Source of the DNA: DASXUG01 sp036504995
GTDB lineage: Bacteria > Pseudomonadota > Gammaproteobacteria > Burkholderiales > Methylophilaceae
NCBI GenBank assembly: GCA_036504995.1
Contig: DASXUG010000015.1
Coordinates: 1 to 64,000, forward strand
Length of the DNA: 64,000 nt
Direction of reading: 5' to 3'
This document shows positions 1 to 6,681 of this stretch, in pieces. The notes below the pieces were generated by a model. The model did not search any database and was not told where the DNA came from. It saw only the letters and a program-made list of their open reading frames with translations. The first letter of the stretch is position 1. Each line of letters opens with the position of its first letter. Position numbers and translations under genes: made by a program.

Positions 1-1
1 T

Positions 2-448
2 CAACCATGGGTTGGTGCTACATTGACTATGTTTGCTGGTCCTGATGGCGTAATGGGCGGTTTCACTGCTTGGGATCCAATCAAAGGTAAATCAGTTTGG
101 TACAACAAAGAGAAATTCTCTGCTTGGGGTGGTGTGTTAACTACTGCTTCAGACTTAGTATTCTACGGTACTTTAGATCGTTGGTTCAAAGCTGTTGATG
201 CACAATCAGGTAAAGAACTTTGGAAATTCCAAGTAGGTTCAGGCGTGATCGGTAATGCATTTACCTACGGCAACAAAGGTAAACAATACGTTGGTGTGCT
301 TTCAGGCATCGGTGGTTGGGCTGGTGTAGCGATGAACTTAGGTATGACTAACGATACAGACGCACTTGGTGCTGCTGGTGGTTACAAAGAGCTAACTAAG
401 TACAATGCCGCTCCTGGTGGCGGCACATTGAATGTATTTAGTCTTTAG
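2..448 (+). CDS. xoxF: PQQ-dependent methanol dehydrogenase, probably XoxF type (C-terminal fragment)
   Basis: This is the last ~148 codons of a periplasmic quinoprotein alcohol dehydrogenase; the 5' part lies left of the window. It oxidises methanol to formaldehyde (or formate) using PQQ. The frame opens with QPWVGATLTM and shows the beta-propeller 'W-motif' signatures of the family, such as VFYGTLDRWFKAVDAQSGKE and GGWAGVAMNLG, ending in TLNVFSL. The catalytic residues and the Asp that separates lanthanide-dependent XoxF from calcium-dependent MxaF are not in the window, so the subtype is inferred from the methylotroph context and the overall look of the tail. A hairpin and a strong terminator follow, and no cytochrome gene follows directly. 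Confidence 0.78.
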   Translation, partial: QPWVGATLTMFAGPDGVMGGFTAWDPIKGKSVWYNKEKFSAWGGVLTTASDLVFYGTLDRWFKAVDAQSGKELWKFQVGSGVIGNAFTYGNKGKQYVGVLSGIGGWAGVAMNLGMTNDTDALGAAGGYKELTKYNAAPGGGTLNVFSL

Positions 449-481
449 TTAGTAACTGAAGTAAATCTGTAATTGTAGTAC

Positions 482-511
482 CCCAGCTTAGGTCAACGAA
501 CCTACGCTGGG
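482..511 (+). other. Stem-loop after methanol dehydrogenase gene
   Basis: Arms CCCAGCTTAGGT (482-493) and ACCTACGCTGGG (500-511) pair with one mismatch around the loop CAACGA. It lies 33 nt after the stop codon and has no T-run, so it looks more like a 3' mRNA stabiliser than a terminator. The true terminator is about 50 nt further on. Confidence 0.6.
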
Positions 512-557
512 TTGAATCTCCATAGACAATTCTTTACTCCATTAGGGTTGGTCTATT

Positions 558-589
558 CCCCTTCTTTTTGCTCAAGAAGGGGTTTTTTT
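558..589 (+). terminator. Rho-independent terminator of methanol dehydrogenase transcript
   Basis: Arms CCCCTTCTT (558-566) and AAGAAGGGG (574-582) form a perfect 9-bp stem followed directly by seven T. It is the first intrinsic terminator after the methanol dehydrogenase stop codon. Confidence 0.88.
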
Positions 590-716
590 ATTTGTGCCAC
601 GTGTTCAAACTATCTTTTTGTTGCCAAGAACAGTTGGGAGTTATTCCCACAGAGTTTACGATTTTCTGTGATTTTCAAGGTCGACGATTCTTGTCGATTG
701 AGGTCAAGCAGTCCAA

Positions 717-1037
717 TTAAACTTTAGTTGAAGTAGCCTTTAATACAGCGTGTAGAACCCCTGGATACTTGCGTTCAATTTCCTCGTACCTCAATGAATT
801 CATATGTTCGGTCCCTTCAACCACCGTTTCAACCAGGCCTGCGCTGCGCAATATTTTGAAGTGATGCGACATGCTGGATTTTGGTCGATTCAGGTCTAAC
901 TCACCGCATGTCATTCTTCTTCCCGCATTTGCAAGCAGGGAAACGATCTCTAGGCGTGTAGGATCAGCAAGGGCATACATAATGTCCGTTAACTCCACTT
1001 GCTCAATGTTGGGGTGTTTTATTTGTCGCATGTACAA
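717..1037 (-). CDS. ArsR/SmtB-family winged-helix transcriptional regulator
   Basis: The 106-residue protein is the usual length for a single-domain ArsR regulator. Residues ~18-35 (DIMYALADPTRLEIVSLL) and ~53-70 (KSSMSHHFKILRSAGLVE) match the family's helices and DNA-recognition helix. There is no metal-binding ELCVC motif, so it probably does not sense metals; relatives next to flavin oxidoreductases answer to organic or redox signals, but that is inference. It is divergent from the Old Yellow Enzyme gene at 1153 with a 115-bp gap containing an inverted repeat. The start may be at the first Met or at the second (MRQIKH). It most likely represses itself and the oxidoreductase. Confidence 0.88.
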   Translation of the reverse strand: MYMRQIKHPNIEQVELTDIMYALADPTRLEIVSLLANAGRRMTCGELDLNRPKSSMSHHFKILRSAGLVETVVEGTEHMNSLRYEEIERKYPGVLHAVLKATSTKV

Positions 1038-1066
1038 AATTTACCACAAGCCTTGATAATATTCTA

Positions 1067-1088
1067 TAGTTCGATTATATTAGAACTA
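1067..1088. promoter_or_regulatory. Inverted repeat in ArsR/OYE divergent promoter (candidate operator)
   Basis: TAGTTC (1067-1072) and GAACTA (1083-1088) form a perfect dyad with a 10-bp AT-rich spacer, midway between the two divergent start codons. Dyads of this size and place are typical of ArsR-family operators. Binding by the product of 717-1037 is inferred. Confidence 0.55.
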
Positions 1089-1152
1089 CAATACAAATGT
1101 ATCGTTAGATGTGTTTGACCACACCAACCATGAGTCTCAATAAAGGATTAAC

Positions 1153-2259
1153 ATGACTGATTTATTTTCTCCCTTTCAATTAAAAAGTATCAGCTTAAAA
1201 AATAGAATCGCCGTTCCGCCTATGTGCCAATACATGGCAGACGATGGTGTAGTGAATGATTGGCACAAGGTACACTATGCGAGCCTGGCGCGAGGTGGTA
1301 GCGGGCTTGTCATCGTAGAGGCCACTGCAGTAGCCCCAGAGGGGCGCATTACGCCACATTGCCTAGGTCTTTGGAATGATGCTCAAGCTGACCAACTGCG
1401 AGAAATTGTAGCTGCAATTAAAGCTGCAGGTGCTGTCCCAGGCATTCAAATCGCCCATGCTGGGCGTAAAGCCAGCGCCAATGTCCCGTGGGAAGGAGAT
1501 GATCATATCCCAGCAGATGATGTGCGTGCATGGCAAACGATTGCACCATCGGCTATAGCATTTGGTGGGGATCTGCCGCGTGTGCCAACAGAAATGACGG
1601 TGGCTGATATCATACGCGTACAAAATGATTATGTTGCCGCTGCAAAACGAGCACTTGAAGTTGGTTTTGAATGGCTAGAGCTGCATTTTGCTCACGGCTA
1701 TTTGGCTCAGAGTTTCTTCTCATCTCACTCAAATCATAGAACAGATAACTACGGTGGTAGCTACGAAAACAGAGCTCGTTTTAGCCGCGAGACCTTATCC
1801 GCAGTACGTGAGGTTTGGCCTGAAAATCTACCATTAACAGCTAGATTTGGTGTAATAGAATTCGATGGTAAAGATGAGGAAACCTTAAGTGAGTCTATCC
1901 AGTTGGTTAAAGAATGGAAGCAATTAGGCCTTGATATGCTTAGTGTGAGTGTTGGATTCACCATTCCTGAAACCAATATTCCATGGGGCCCAGCATTTCT
2001 TGCACCAATTGCCAGGCGTGTTCGAGAGGAGGCTAATATTCCCGTTTCATCAGCATGGGGGTTTGGTGCCCCTAAGCTTGCCGATCAAGCAGTGCGTTCT
2101 GAACAGTTGGATCTTGCGATGATAGGACGGGCGCATTTAGAGAATCCTAACTGGCCATATGAGGCAGCAAAAGCACTAGGTAAAGAAAGTCCTGCATGGG
2201 TACTTCCGCCTCCGTATGCGCATTGGTTATCTCGATACAAAAGTCCAACGGCGGGGTAG
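1153..2259 (+). CDS. Old Yellow Enzyme family NADH:flavin oxidoreductase (YqjM/XenA-like)
   Basis: This FMN-dependent TIM-barrel ene-reductase has 368 residues, the size of class II (YqjM-type) OYEs. Signatures in order are NRIAVPPMCQY (~18-28, with the redox-modulating Cys), IQIAHAGRKAS (~98-108), the catalytic His pair in LHFAHGYL (~177-184) followed by NHRTDNYGGS (~194-203), and AMIGRAHLENP near the C-terminus. Such enzymes reduce alpha,beta-unsaturated carbonyls or nitro compounds with NAD(P)H; the native substrate here is unknown. It is transcribed away from the ArsR regulator and has no downstream partner on the same strand. Confidence 0.95.
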   Translation: MTDLFSPFQLKSISLKNRIAVPPMCQYMADDGVVNDWHKVHYASLARGGSGLVIVEATAVAPEGRITPHCLGLWNDAQADQLREIVAAIKAAGAVPGIQIAHAGRKASANVPWEGDDHIPADDVRAWQTIAPSAIAFGGDLPRVPTEMTVADIIRVQNDYVAAAKRALEVGFEWLELHFAHGYLAQSFFSSHSNHRTDNYGGSYENRARFSRETLSAVREVWPENLPLTARFGVIEFDGKDEETLSESIQLVKEWKQLGLDMLSVSVGFTIPETNIPWGPAFLAPIARRVREEANIPVSSAWGFGAPKLADQAVRSEQLDLAMIGRAHLENPNWPYEAAKALGKESPAWVLPPPYAHWLSRYKSPTAG

Positions 2260-2556
2260 CGCTATATGGCTTTACTATTTGTTAAAACAGCTGTCTGGCC
2301 CTAGATGTTTCGTATCACTTCTGACTAATGACCAGTATGAAGTTAATCTTGAAATACCCAACAAGTATGGTGAAAAGTTGGACCTTGAAATCGCCGCAGC
2401 TATTGGACTTTCTCTACCTTTGGTAAATTCCAAGCTGTGTGATTTCTTGTTAAGTGGCGTTGTTATTGGTTGGTATGTCACCAAACCCCAAGCGTGTGCT
2501 TTTAACCGCATTTACATATTGCGCAGCCGTTATTTCTTCGGATTTTGTCATATACA
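2260..2556. other. Stretch without a supported gene
   Basis: Between the OYE stop and the stop of the DUF1398 gene there is only one open plus-strand frame (running 2216-2608), which overlaps both neighbours. Its middle (around 2330-2480) reads like protein, but there is no ribosome binding site or recognisable domain. It may be a gene remnant or chance. Confidence 0.3.
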
Positions 2557-2958
2557 TCAATTGGCATCTGGAAATGGCTCGATGTGTACTTCACCCTTTC
2601 GGCCGTAATAGGTGACGTGCCTACCTTTAATCCATACAAAATATCCAATGCAGCCAGCTTTCATCGATAACTCCATAAACTGACGGTATTTTAGTTCGCC
2701 ACGCTGAGCGCCCCGTATAGCATCTTGCAACGCCGCTTTATCAAATTGCTCAGTTATCTGTGCTTCAGGTACTTCTAGAACTAGCCTCACATTTTCATCG
2801 GTCGGTAAGTAATAAGTGGTTGAGGGCTGACGATAATCCGCATGATATGACTCAACACCAGCTTGCATTAAGTTGCCGACGACTTGGCCAAAGCTAATTG
2901 ATCCCTCGTAAGATTGACGTGCACATTCCTCTATTGTATTACGAATTGAAATTTGCAT
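2557..2958 (-). CDS. DUF1398 (YbcV-like) family protein
   Basis: The 133-residue soluble protein has the DUF1398 layout: an N-terminal helical part, then GVESYHADYRQPSTTYY (~35-51) and a C-terminal block including QFMELSMKAGCIGYFVWIKG (~91-110). The biochemical function of the family is unknown. An AGGAG-like site lies just before the start. It lies 31 bp downstream of the MarR gene on the same strand, so it is likely co-transcribed with it and may be under its control. Confidence 0.85.
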   Translation of the reverse strand: MQISIRNTIEECARQSYEGSISFGQVVGNLMQAGVESYHADYRQPSTTYYLPTDENVRLVLEVPEAQITEQFDKAALQDAIRGAQRGELKYRQFMELSMKAGCIGYFVWIKGRHVTYYGRKGEVHIEPFPDAN

Positions 2959-2989
2959 ATTTTCTCCTTTGATTATTCAATGTCTCATA

Positions 2990-3484
2990 TCAATTAACAG
3001 GTAGTTCTTTGAGTTGATGGGCAACCGCAATGTCTCTCAGCACCTCTATGAGGTCATTGCGTTTTGATTGAGGTAAATGCCCGAAAAACTCTGCATCGTT
3101 TTGGTCAGCTAAGGCGGCTAGTTTTGGTACTACTTTTTTTCCAATTGGGGTCAAGACGAGACGTTTTTCTCTTTTATCGGTCTCACTATTAATACGTTTG
3201 ACGTATTGCTTTTCCTCTAAACGCGACACTATTTTTGAGACTGCGCCTTTGGTCATCCCTAAGGCGTCAATAAGGTCAGTGGTCGATGATTCGGTTGATT
3301 CAAATAAATGACGTAACGCGACCCACTCTGAAATTGATACCCCTTCTTTTTCAACTAGGAGTGCAAACCGATTTGATACGTGATTAGAGACAAAGCGTAA
3401 CCAAAAGCCAATATGTGACTCAAGTGAGCTTATATCCGATTCATTGTCTGGTGAATCAGATTGTGTAATCTCATTATTTTTCAT
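2990..3484 (-). CDS. MarR-family transcriptional regulator
   Basis: This winged-helix regulator has ~164 residues. An N-terminal dimerisation helix (HIGFWLRFVSNHVSNRF) precedes the wHTH, whose recognition part is STTDLIDALGMTKGAVSKIV and whose wing is KRINSETDKREKRLVL. I place the start at 3484 (MKNNEIT) and not at the upstream ATG at 3517, because a perfect palindrome (3497-3518) would then sit just before the gene, as expected for an autoregulated MarR gene. The ribosome binding site is weak in both cases, so the longer form cannot be excluded. It is followed by the DUF1398 gene. The ligand is unknown. Confidence 0.88.
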   Translation of the reverse strand: MKNNEITQSDSPDNESDISSLESHIGFWLRFVSNHVSNRFALLVEKEGVSISEWVALRHLFESTESSTTDLIDALGMTKGAVSKIVSRLEEKQYVKRINSETDKREKRLVLTPIGKKVVPKLAALADQNDAEFFGHLPQSKRNDLIEVLRDIAVAHQLKELPVN

Positions 3485-3496
3485 AACAAACTGCTT

Positions 3497-3518
3497 AATG
3501 GTTTCTAAGGAAACCATT
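3497..3518. promoter_or_regulatory. Palindrome at MarR gene start (candidate operator)
   Basis: AATGGTTTC (3497-3505) and GAAACCATT (3510-3518) are perfect 9-bp arms with a 4-bp spacer. A further half-site-like GTTTCC lies at 3531-3536. Overlap with the 5' end of the MarR gene suggests autorepression; the binding protein is inferred. Confidence 0.6.
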
Positions 3519-3603
3519 GTAGCACGGTAAGTTTCCCTGGGAACTACTTGCTTGAATATTTTATCGTGACGAATCTAAAGATTTTTATGTTTTGATGGTT
3601 TTG

Positions 3604-3753
3604 ATGTATTTCAATTTCGCCGCATCTACCAATGATGGTGCGGTTAGACTTCTGAGTAAGCTCGGCTTTGATATGGCGGGATGATTACCAAAAGTATTTA
3701 ATTCCCCATCTAAAGGTTATGTTGACGCGCTAGTGATGTATAAGTGGCTTTAG
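3604..3753 (+). pseudogene. Remnant of a GNAT N-acetyltransferase (C-terminal piece with internal stop)
   Basis: One plus-strand frame reads MYFNFAAS-TNDGAVRLLSKLGF-DMAG, then TGA (3682-3684), then LPKVFNSPSKGYVDALVMYKWL and TAG (3751-3753). This is the usual GNAT tail (STNxGAVRL..LGF..G-T-LP...GYVDAxVM), with the in-frame TGA where the family has a residue between G and LP. The acetyl-CoA-binding N-terminal part is absent: the frame upstream carries a stop at 3553-3555 and no recognisable domain. It is therefore a degraded gene end, not an active enzyme. Confidence 0.72.
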
Positions 3754-3782
3754 TATGTATTGATTTGACTGAGTTACTTCAC

Positions 3783-4010
3783 TTACTGATTAAGTAACTT
3801 AGCTAATTCATCACCACACACAGCACAATACCCCTCTAAATATAGATAACCCTTATACACACTACCCTTGAAGCTAACTATGCTGACGGTGGTCTTGCAT
3901 ACTCCACAGTAGAAAAAAGATAATATTTCAGTCTTTGCCTCTATTGTCATAGCATCCCATAAGATATTAGCTTCAGGCGTGAACTCGGGGAGTTTTGATG
4001 TCATTATCAT
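3783..4010 (-). CDS. Small protein with two CxxC pairs (putative zinc ribbon)
   Basis: About 75 residues if translation begins at 4010, where an AGGA sits about 6 nt upstream; earlier and later Met codons are possible. CGVC and CAVC are separated by ~27 residues that look like beta strands (TVSIVSFKGSVYKGYLYLEGY), the pattern of a zinc ribbon. I do not recognise a family. It follows the 4043-4309 gene by ~30 bp on the same strand and may be co-transcribed. The function is unknown. Confidence 0.6.
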   Translation of the reverse strand: MIMTSKLPEFTPEANILWDAMTIEAKTEILSFFYCGVCKTTVSIVSFKGSVYKGYLYLEGYCAVCGDELAKLLNQ

Positions 4011-4042
4011 TAAATTCCTAGTTACCATAATCGAGGCTACTG

Positions 4043-4309
4043 CTAATTAAGCTTAATAGCGTCGTGCTGAGTATCGTTTAGCATTTCCAAACGCACTATC
4101 TCTTCTAAATCCTCAGCTTTCATTTCGCCAAATTGCATATAGGACTCTTGAGAAAAGTGACCTGAGTAAGTTCTGGTATGAGCCTCATTTGTTGCTTGAA
4201 TCATATAGTCGTCACCACTCTTTGATTTCATAAAGCGAACATAAAAAACTTCATCATCAACCTTAATGGATTCAGTTTTTACTACATCAAATGATATTAG
4301 TTGCGCCAT
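4043..4309 (-). CDS. Small hypothetical protein
   Basis: This acidic soluble protein has ~88 residues and no recognised domain. The start is set at 4309 because GGAGG (complement of 4317-4321) lies 7 nt before that ATG but only 1 nt before the alternative at 4315. The N-terminal half looks like beta strands (LISFDVV, VFYVRFMKS, DDYMIQAT), followed by a helix (KAEDLEEIVRLEML). A stem-loop (4351-4392) lies in its 5' region. The downstream neighbour is the putative zinc-ribbon protein. Confidence 0.62.
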   Translation of the reverse strand: MAQLISFDVVKTESIKVDDEVFYVRFMKSKSGDDYMIQATNEAHTRTYSGHFSQESYMQFGEMKAEDLEEIVRLEMLNDTQHDAIKLN

Positions 4310-4350
4310 ACCCATACCTCCACGGACGAACGTCAGGTTGTTAAAAAACC

Positions 4351-4392
4351 TTTGTGATTAGTGCATAAAAAGTAGACAATCACTAATACAAA
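4351..4392 (-). other. Stem-loop upstream of small gene
   Basis: TTTGTGATTAGTG (4351-4363) and CACTAATACAAA (4381-4392) pair over 12 bp with a single bulged G and a 17-nt loop. It lies about 40 nt upstream of the ATG at 4309. The rest of 4316-4569 holds no gene that I can see. Confidence 0.45.
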
Positions 4393-4569
4393 CCTTGGAA
4401 CACCAAGTATCCATGCTGAAACGTATTTACCCTTCTTTGACTCCTACATTTTTAACACTTGATTAAATATATTTGATTATTCAGTTTGATACGTGTGCAT
4501 ATGATGCACGCTGGAAGCAATATTTTTTATAGGTAATATGATTAAAAGCGCGTAGGAATTCGCTGTCAT

Positions 4570-4719
4570 TTAATTAGCAAAGAATACATATAGGAGGGCA
4601 AACACCACAAACCCGATGGCAAGGATGTAGGTAATATCTTCTAAAGTAGAAAATTGGCGAAAGTCCAATTGCTGAACCGTATGTTCTATTTGAGCATATT
4701 CGCGGTTGGTATCATTCAT
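4570..4719 (-). CDS. Small single-span membrane protein
   Basis: The product has ~49 residues from the ATG at 4719, which has AGGAA 8 nt upstream; the 64-residue reading from 4764 has no such site. A polar N-terminal half (NDTNREYAQIEHTVQQLDF) is followed by one hydrophobic helix (YILAIGFVVFALLYVFF) that ends the protein, so it is probably N-in or tail-anchored in the inner membrane. No family was recognised. It is isolated between two gene-free stretches. Confidence 0.5.
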   Translation of the reverse strand: MNDTNREYAQIEHTVQQLDFRQFSTLEDITYILAIGFVVFALLYVFFAN

Positions 4720-4764
4720 TATTGTAGTTCCTAGCAGGGAGATCTTAGATGATGAGTAACCCAC

Positions 4765-5100
4765 CGCAGAGAAAACAACATGCTGGGATGGGAAGAAAAC
4801 CTACTTTATACGAATAACGCCATAGCGTAAGTTCGGTACCACACACTCATTAATCAAGCGCTATCCCATTTCAACTAGGTGACATGGCCAAGTCCTCTGC
4901 CGTTTTAACTAAAAAATGTAAGTTTATAAACATCTAATAAAGCGGCTTAAAACGTCATGATGTGTAAAACATGCTACGGGTGGCACAAAGAAGAACTCAC
5001 CTAAATGTGAAATCAACCCTATGGAGCTTAAAAAGTGAGATACACTGTAAGCCAGTGAATCATAATAACTATTTTTATACTCTAAGATAAAATTCCTCGG
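4765..5100. other. Gene-free region upstream of Crp/Fnr gene
   Basis: No open frame with a credible start or domain is visible on either strand. It must hold the promoter of the Crp/Fnr gene and of the small membrane protein. No clear FNR-type dyad was recognised. Confidence 0.4.
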
Positions 5101-5820
5101 ATGACAATATCGATCAAATTACTTCATGATCCTAAGCAAAATAACATACTTGCAGCCCTAAATAAGTTGGATTATGAGCGCATTCTTCCCGACTTAAAAT
5201 TGGTAGAAATGCCTCTAGGATGGAAGATTGCCCAAGCGGGAGATCATGTTAAATATGTACACTTCCCGATAAGTGGAGTCGTCTCACTGATTTACGACTT
5301 AGAAGATGGTTCATCAAGTGAAATTGCAATAGTTGGAAATGAAGGGATGATTGGTATATCAATCTATATGGGTGGTGAAAGTATGCCAAGTAGTACTGAA
5401 GTGCAATGCTCGGGTTATGCTTTTCGGCTAAGTAGAAAGGTGCTTAAGCAAGAGTTTGCTATGGGTGGTCAACTGCAGCAAATCGCCTTACTTTACACTC
5501 GTGCCTTGATTGCACAAACATCACAAACAGCGGTATGTAATCAACATCACACAATAGATCAGCAACTTTGCCGATGGTTGCTTATGAGTCTAGATAGGAT
5601 GCATGATAATACTATGTTGATGACCCAAGAATTAATTGCTAGGTTACTTGGGGTTAGAAGAGAAAGTGTCTCTGAAGTTGCTAGAAAATTGCAAAAAGAT
5701 GAGTTAATTACTTATGCTCGCGGCCGTATAACAGTGCTAAATCGGACCAAACTTGAAGAGCGCGTATGTGAGTGTTACGCTGCGGTAACAGATGAGTATT
5801 CTCGGTTATTTGCAAAATGA
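5101..5820 (+). CDS. Crp/Fnr-family transcriptional regulator
   Basis: The 239-residue protein has an N-terminal cyclic-nucleotide-binding-like beta barrel (~25-145; VKYVHFPISGVVSLIYDLEDG and the Gly-rich EIAIVGNEGMIGI) and a C-terminal helix-turn-helix (TQELIARLLGVRRESVSEVAR, ~177-197). The phosphate-binding cassette residues for cAMP are not evident and there is no N-terminal FNR-type Cys set, so neither cAMP nor a [4Fe-4S] oxygen sensor is supported. It is monocistronic with gene-free DNA on both sides. The target genes and signal are unknown. Confidence 0.9.
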   Translation: MTISIKLLHDPKQNNILAALNKLDYERILPDLKLVEMPLGWKIAQAGDHVKYVHFPISGVVSLIYDLEDGSSSEIAIVGNEGMIGISIYMGGESMPSSTEVQCSGYAFRLSRKVLKQEFAMGGQLQQIALLYTRALIAQTSQTAVCNQHHTIDQQLCRWLLMSLDRMHDNTMLMTQELIARLLGVRRESVSEVARKLQKDELITYARGRITVLNRTKLEERVCECYAAVTDEYSRLFAK

Positions 5821-6048
5821 TCAAACTTTTTATATTTGGCCGCAACGCCCCGACTGTCGGCACTGCATAGAGTGGTTCTAGGTCAACGAAGACAACTATT
5901 AAAAGTCCGTTTAGTGAATGGGCAACCCCGAGTGTAGAGAAAGTGTTTTTTAGTTACTTAGCGTGCCGTTAATTAATTCGATCTGCAAGCTGAAGGTCTC
6001 TTAATGTGTCGAATGCGTTCATTTATAGAATTTAATTTGCCAGATCCC
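5821..6048. other. Gene-free gap between Crp/Fnr gene and tag
   Basis: These 228 bp lie between two convergent genes. No coding frame, clear intrinsic terminator or repeat was found. Confidence 0.4.
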
Positions 6049-6603
6049 CTATCGGCAAAAGCAATCTGCCAAGTGATCATTTACAATCCCCACTGCCTGC
6101 ATCCAGGCATAGACGATTGTGGGCCCGACAAATTTAAATCCGCGACGTTTTAATTCTTTTGATATTTTTTCAGAAAGAGTTGTCATTACAGGCACCACCA
6201 TTCCATCACCTACTAAAACCTGCCCTTCGGTGAAAGACCAGCAAAAGTTATTGAAACTTTCTCCTCGCTTCATCATTTCACAATAAATTCTAGCACCAGT
6301 AATCGTTGCTTCAATCTTCGCGCGTGCCCGTATAATGCCTTCGTCATTCATGAGGCGTTTAATGTCATCGTCATTGAAGTTGGCAACAGTCTCTGGGTTA
6401 AAATCCGCAAAAGCCTTACGGAACGCTTCACGTTTACGCAGCACCGTGATCCAAGATAGCCCTGCTTGAAATCCTTCAAGCATCAGCATTTCCCAAAGCA
6501 TGCGCGAATCATGCTGTGGCTTCCCCCACTCCTCATCATGATATTTTTGCATAAGTGGGTTATTATTTGCCCATCCACAACGATTACTCATAGCTAAGTT
6601 CAT
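6049..6603 (-). CDS. tag: DNA-3-methyladenine glycosylase I
   Basis: Base-excision repair enzyme that removes 3-methyladenine from alkylated DNA. The 184 residues match the family size. NRCGWANNN and YHDEEWGKP at the N-terminus are the Tag signature with the first zinc ligands (Cys, His); the C-terminal HLADCFC supplies the other His and Cys. LEGFQAGLSWITVLRKREAFR is the family's central motif. The start is the first ATG (6603), with GGAGA about 12 nt upstream; the ATG at 6591 (MSNRCGW) is an alternative. It lies downstream of the flavohemoprotein gene on the same strand across a 78-bp gap with a stem-loop. Confidence 0.95.
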   Translation of the reverse strand: MNLAMSNRCGWANNNPLMQKYHDEEWGKPQHDSRMLWEMLMLEGFQAGLSWITVLRKREAFRKAFADFNPETVANFNDDDIKRLMNDEGIIRARAKIEATITGARIYCEMMKRGESFNNFCWSFTEGQVLVGDGMVVPVMTTLSEKISKELKRRGFKFVGPTIVYAWMQAVGIVNDHLADCFCR

Positions 6604-6650
6604 TATTTAAAGTGTCTCCAATGGATATTGGTGCTGCGATCTCCAATAAT

Positions 6651-6677
6651 AGGTGAGCGCTAAAAGGTAGCTCACCT
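6651..6677 (-). terminator. Stem-loop after flavohemoprotein gene (possible terminator)
   Basis: AGGTGAGC (6651-6658) and GCTCACCT (6670-6677) are perfect arms directly after the hmp stop codon. Only a weak T-rich stretch follows on the minus strand, so termination may be partial, with some read-through into tag. Confidence 0.5.
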
Positions 6678-6681
6678 TTGC

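Noticed and set aside
512..727. Open frame covering the terminator after the methanol dehydrogenase gene
   Set aside because: It runs through an intrinsic terminator and has no plausible start site or protein-like composition.
2216..2608. 130-codon plus-strand open frame overlapping the OYE end and the DUF1398 end
   Set aside because: No ribosome binding site, no recognised domain, and it overlaps genes on both sides; described only as a gene-free stretch.
3553..3684. GNAT remnant as a short functional gene or selenoprotein (TGA read as Sec)
   Set aside because: The catalytic acetyl-CoA domain is absent and no SECIS-like need exists at that residue, so decay is the simpler explanation.
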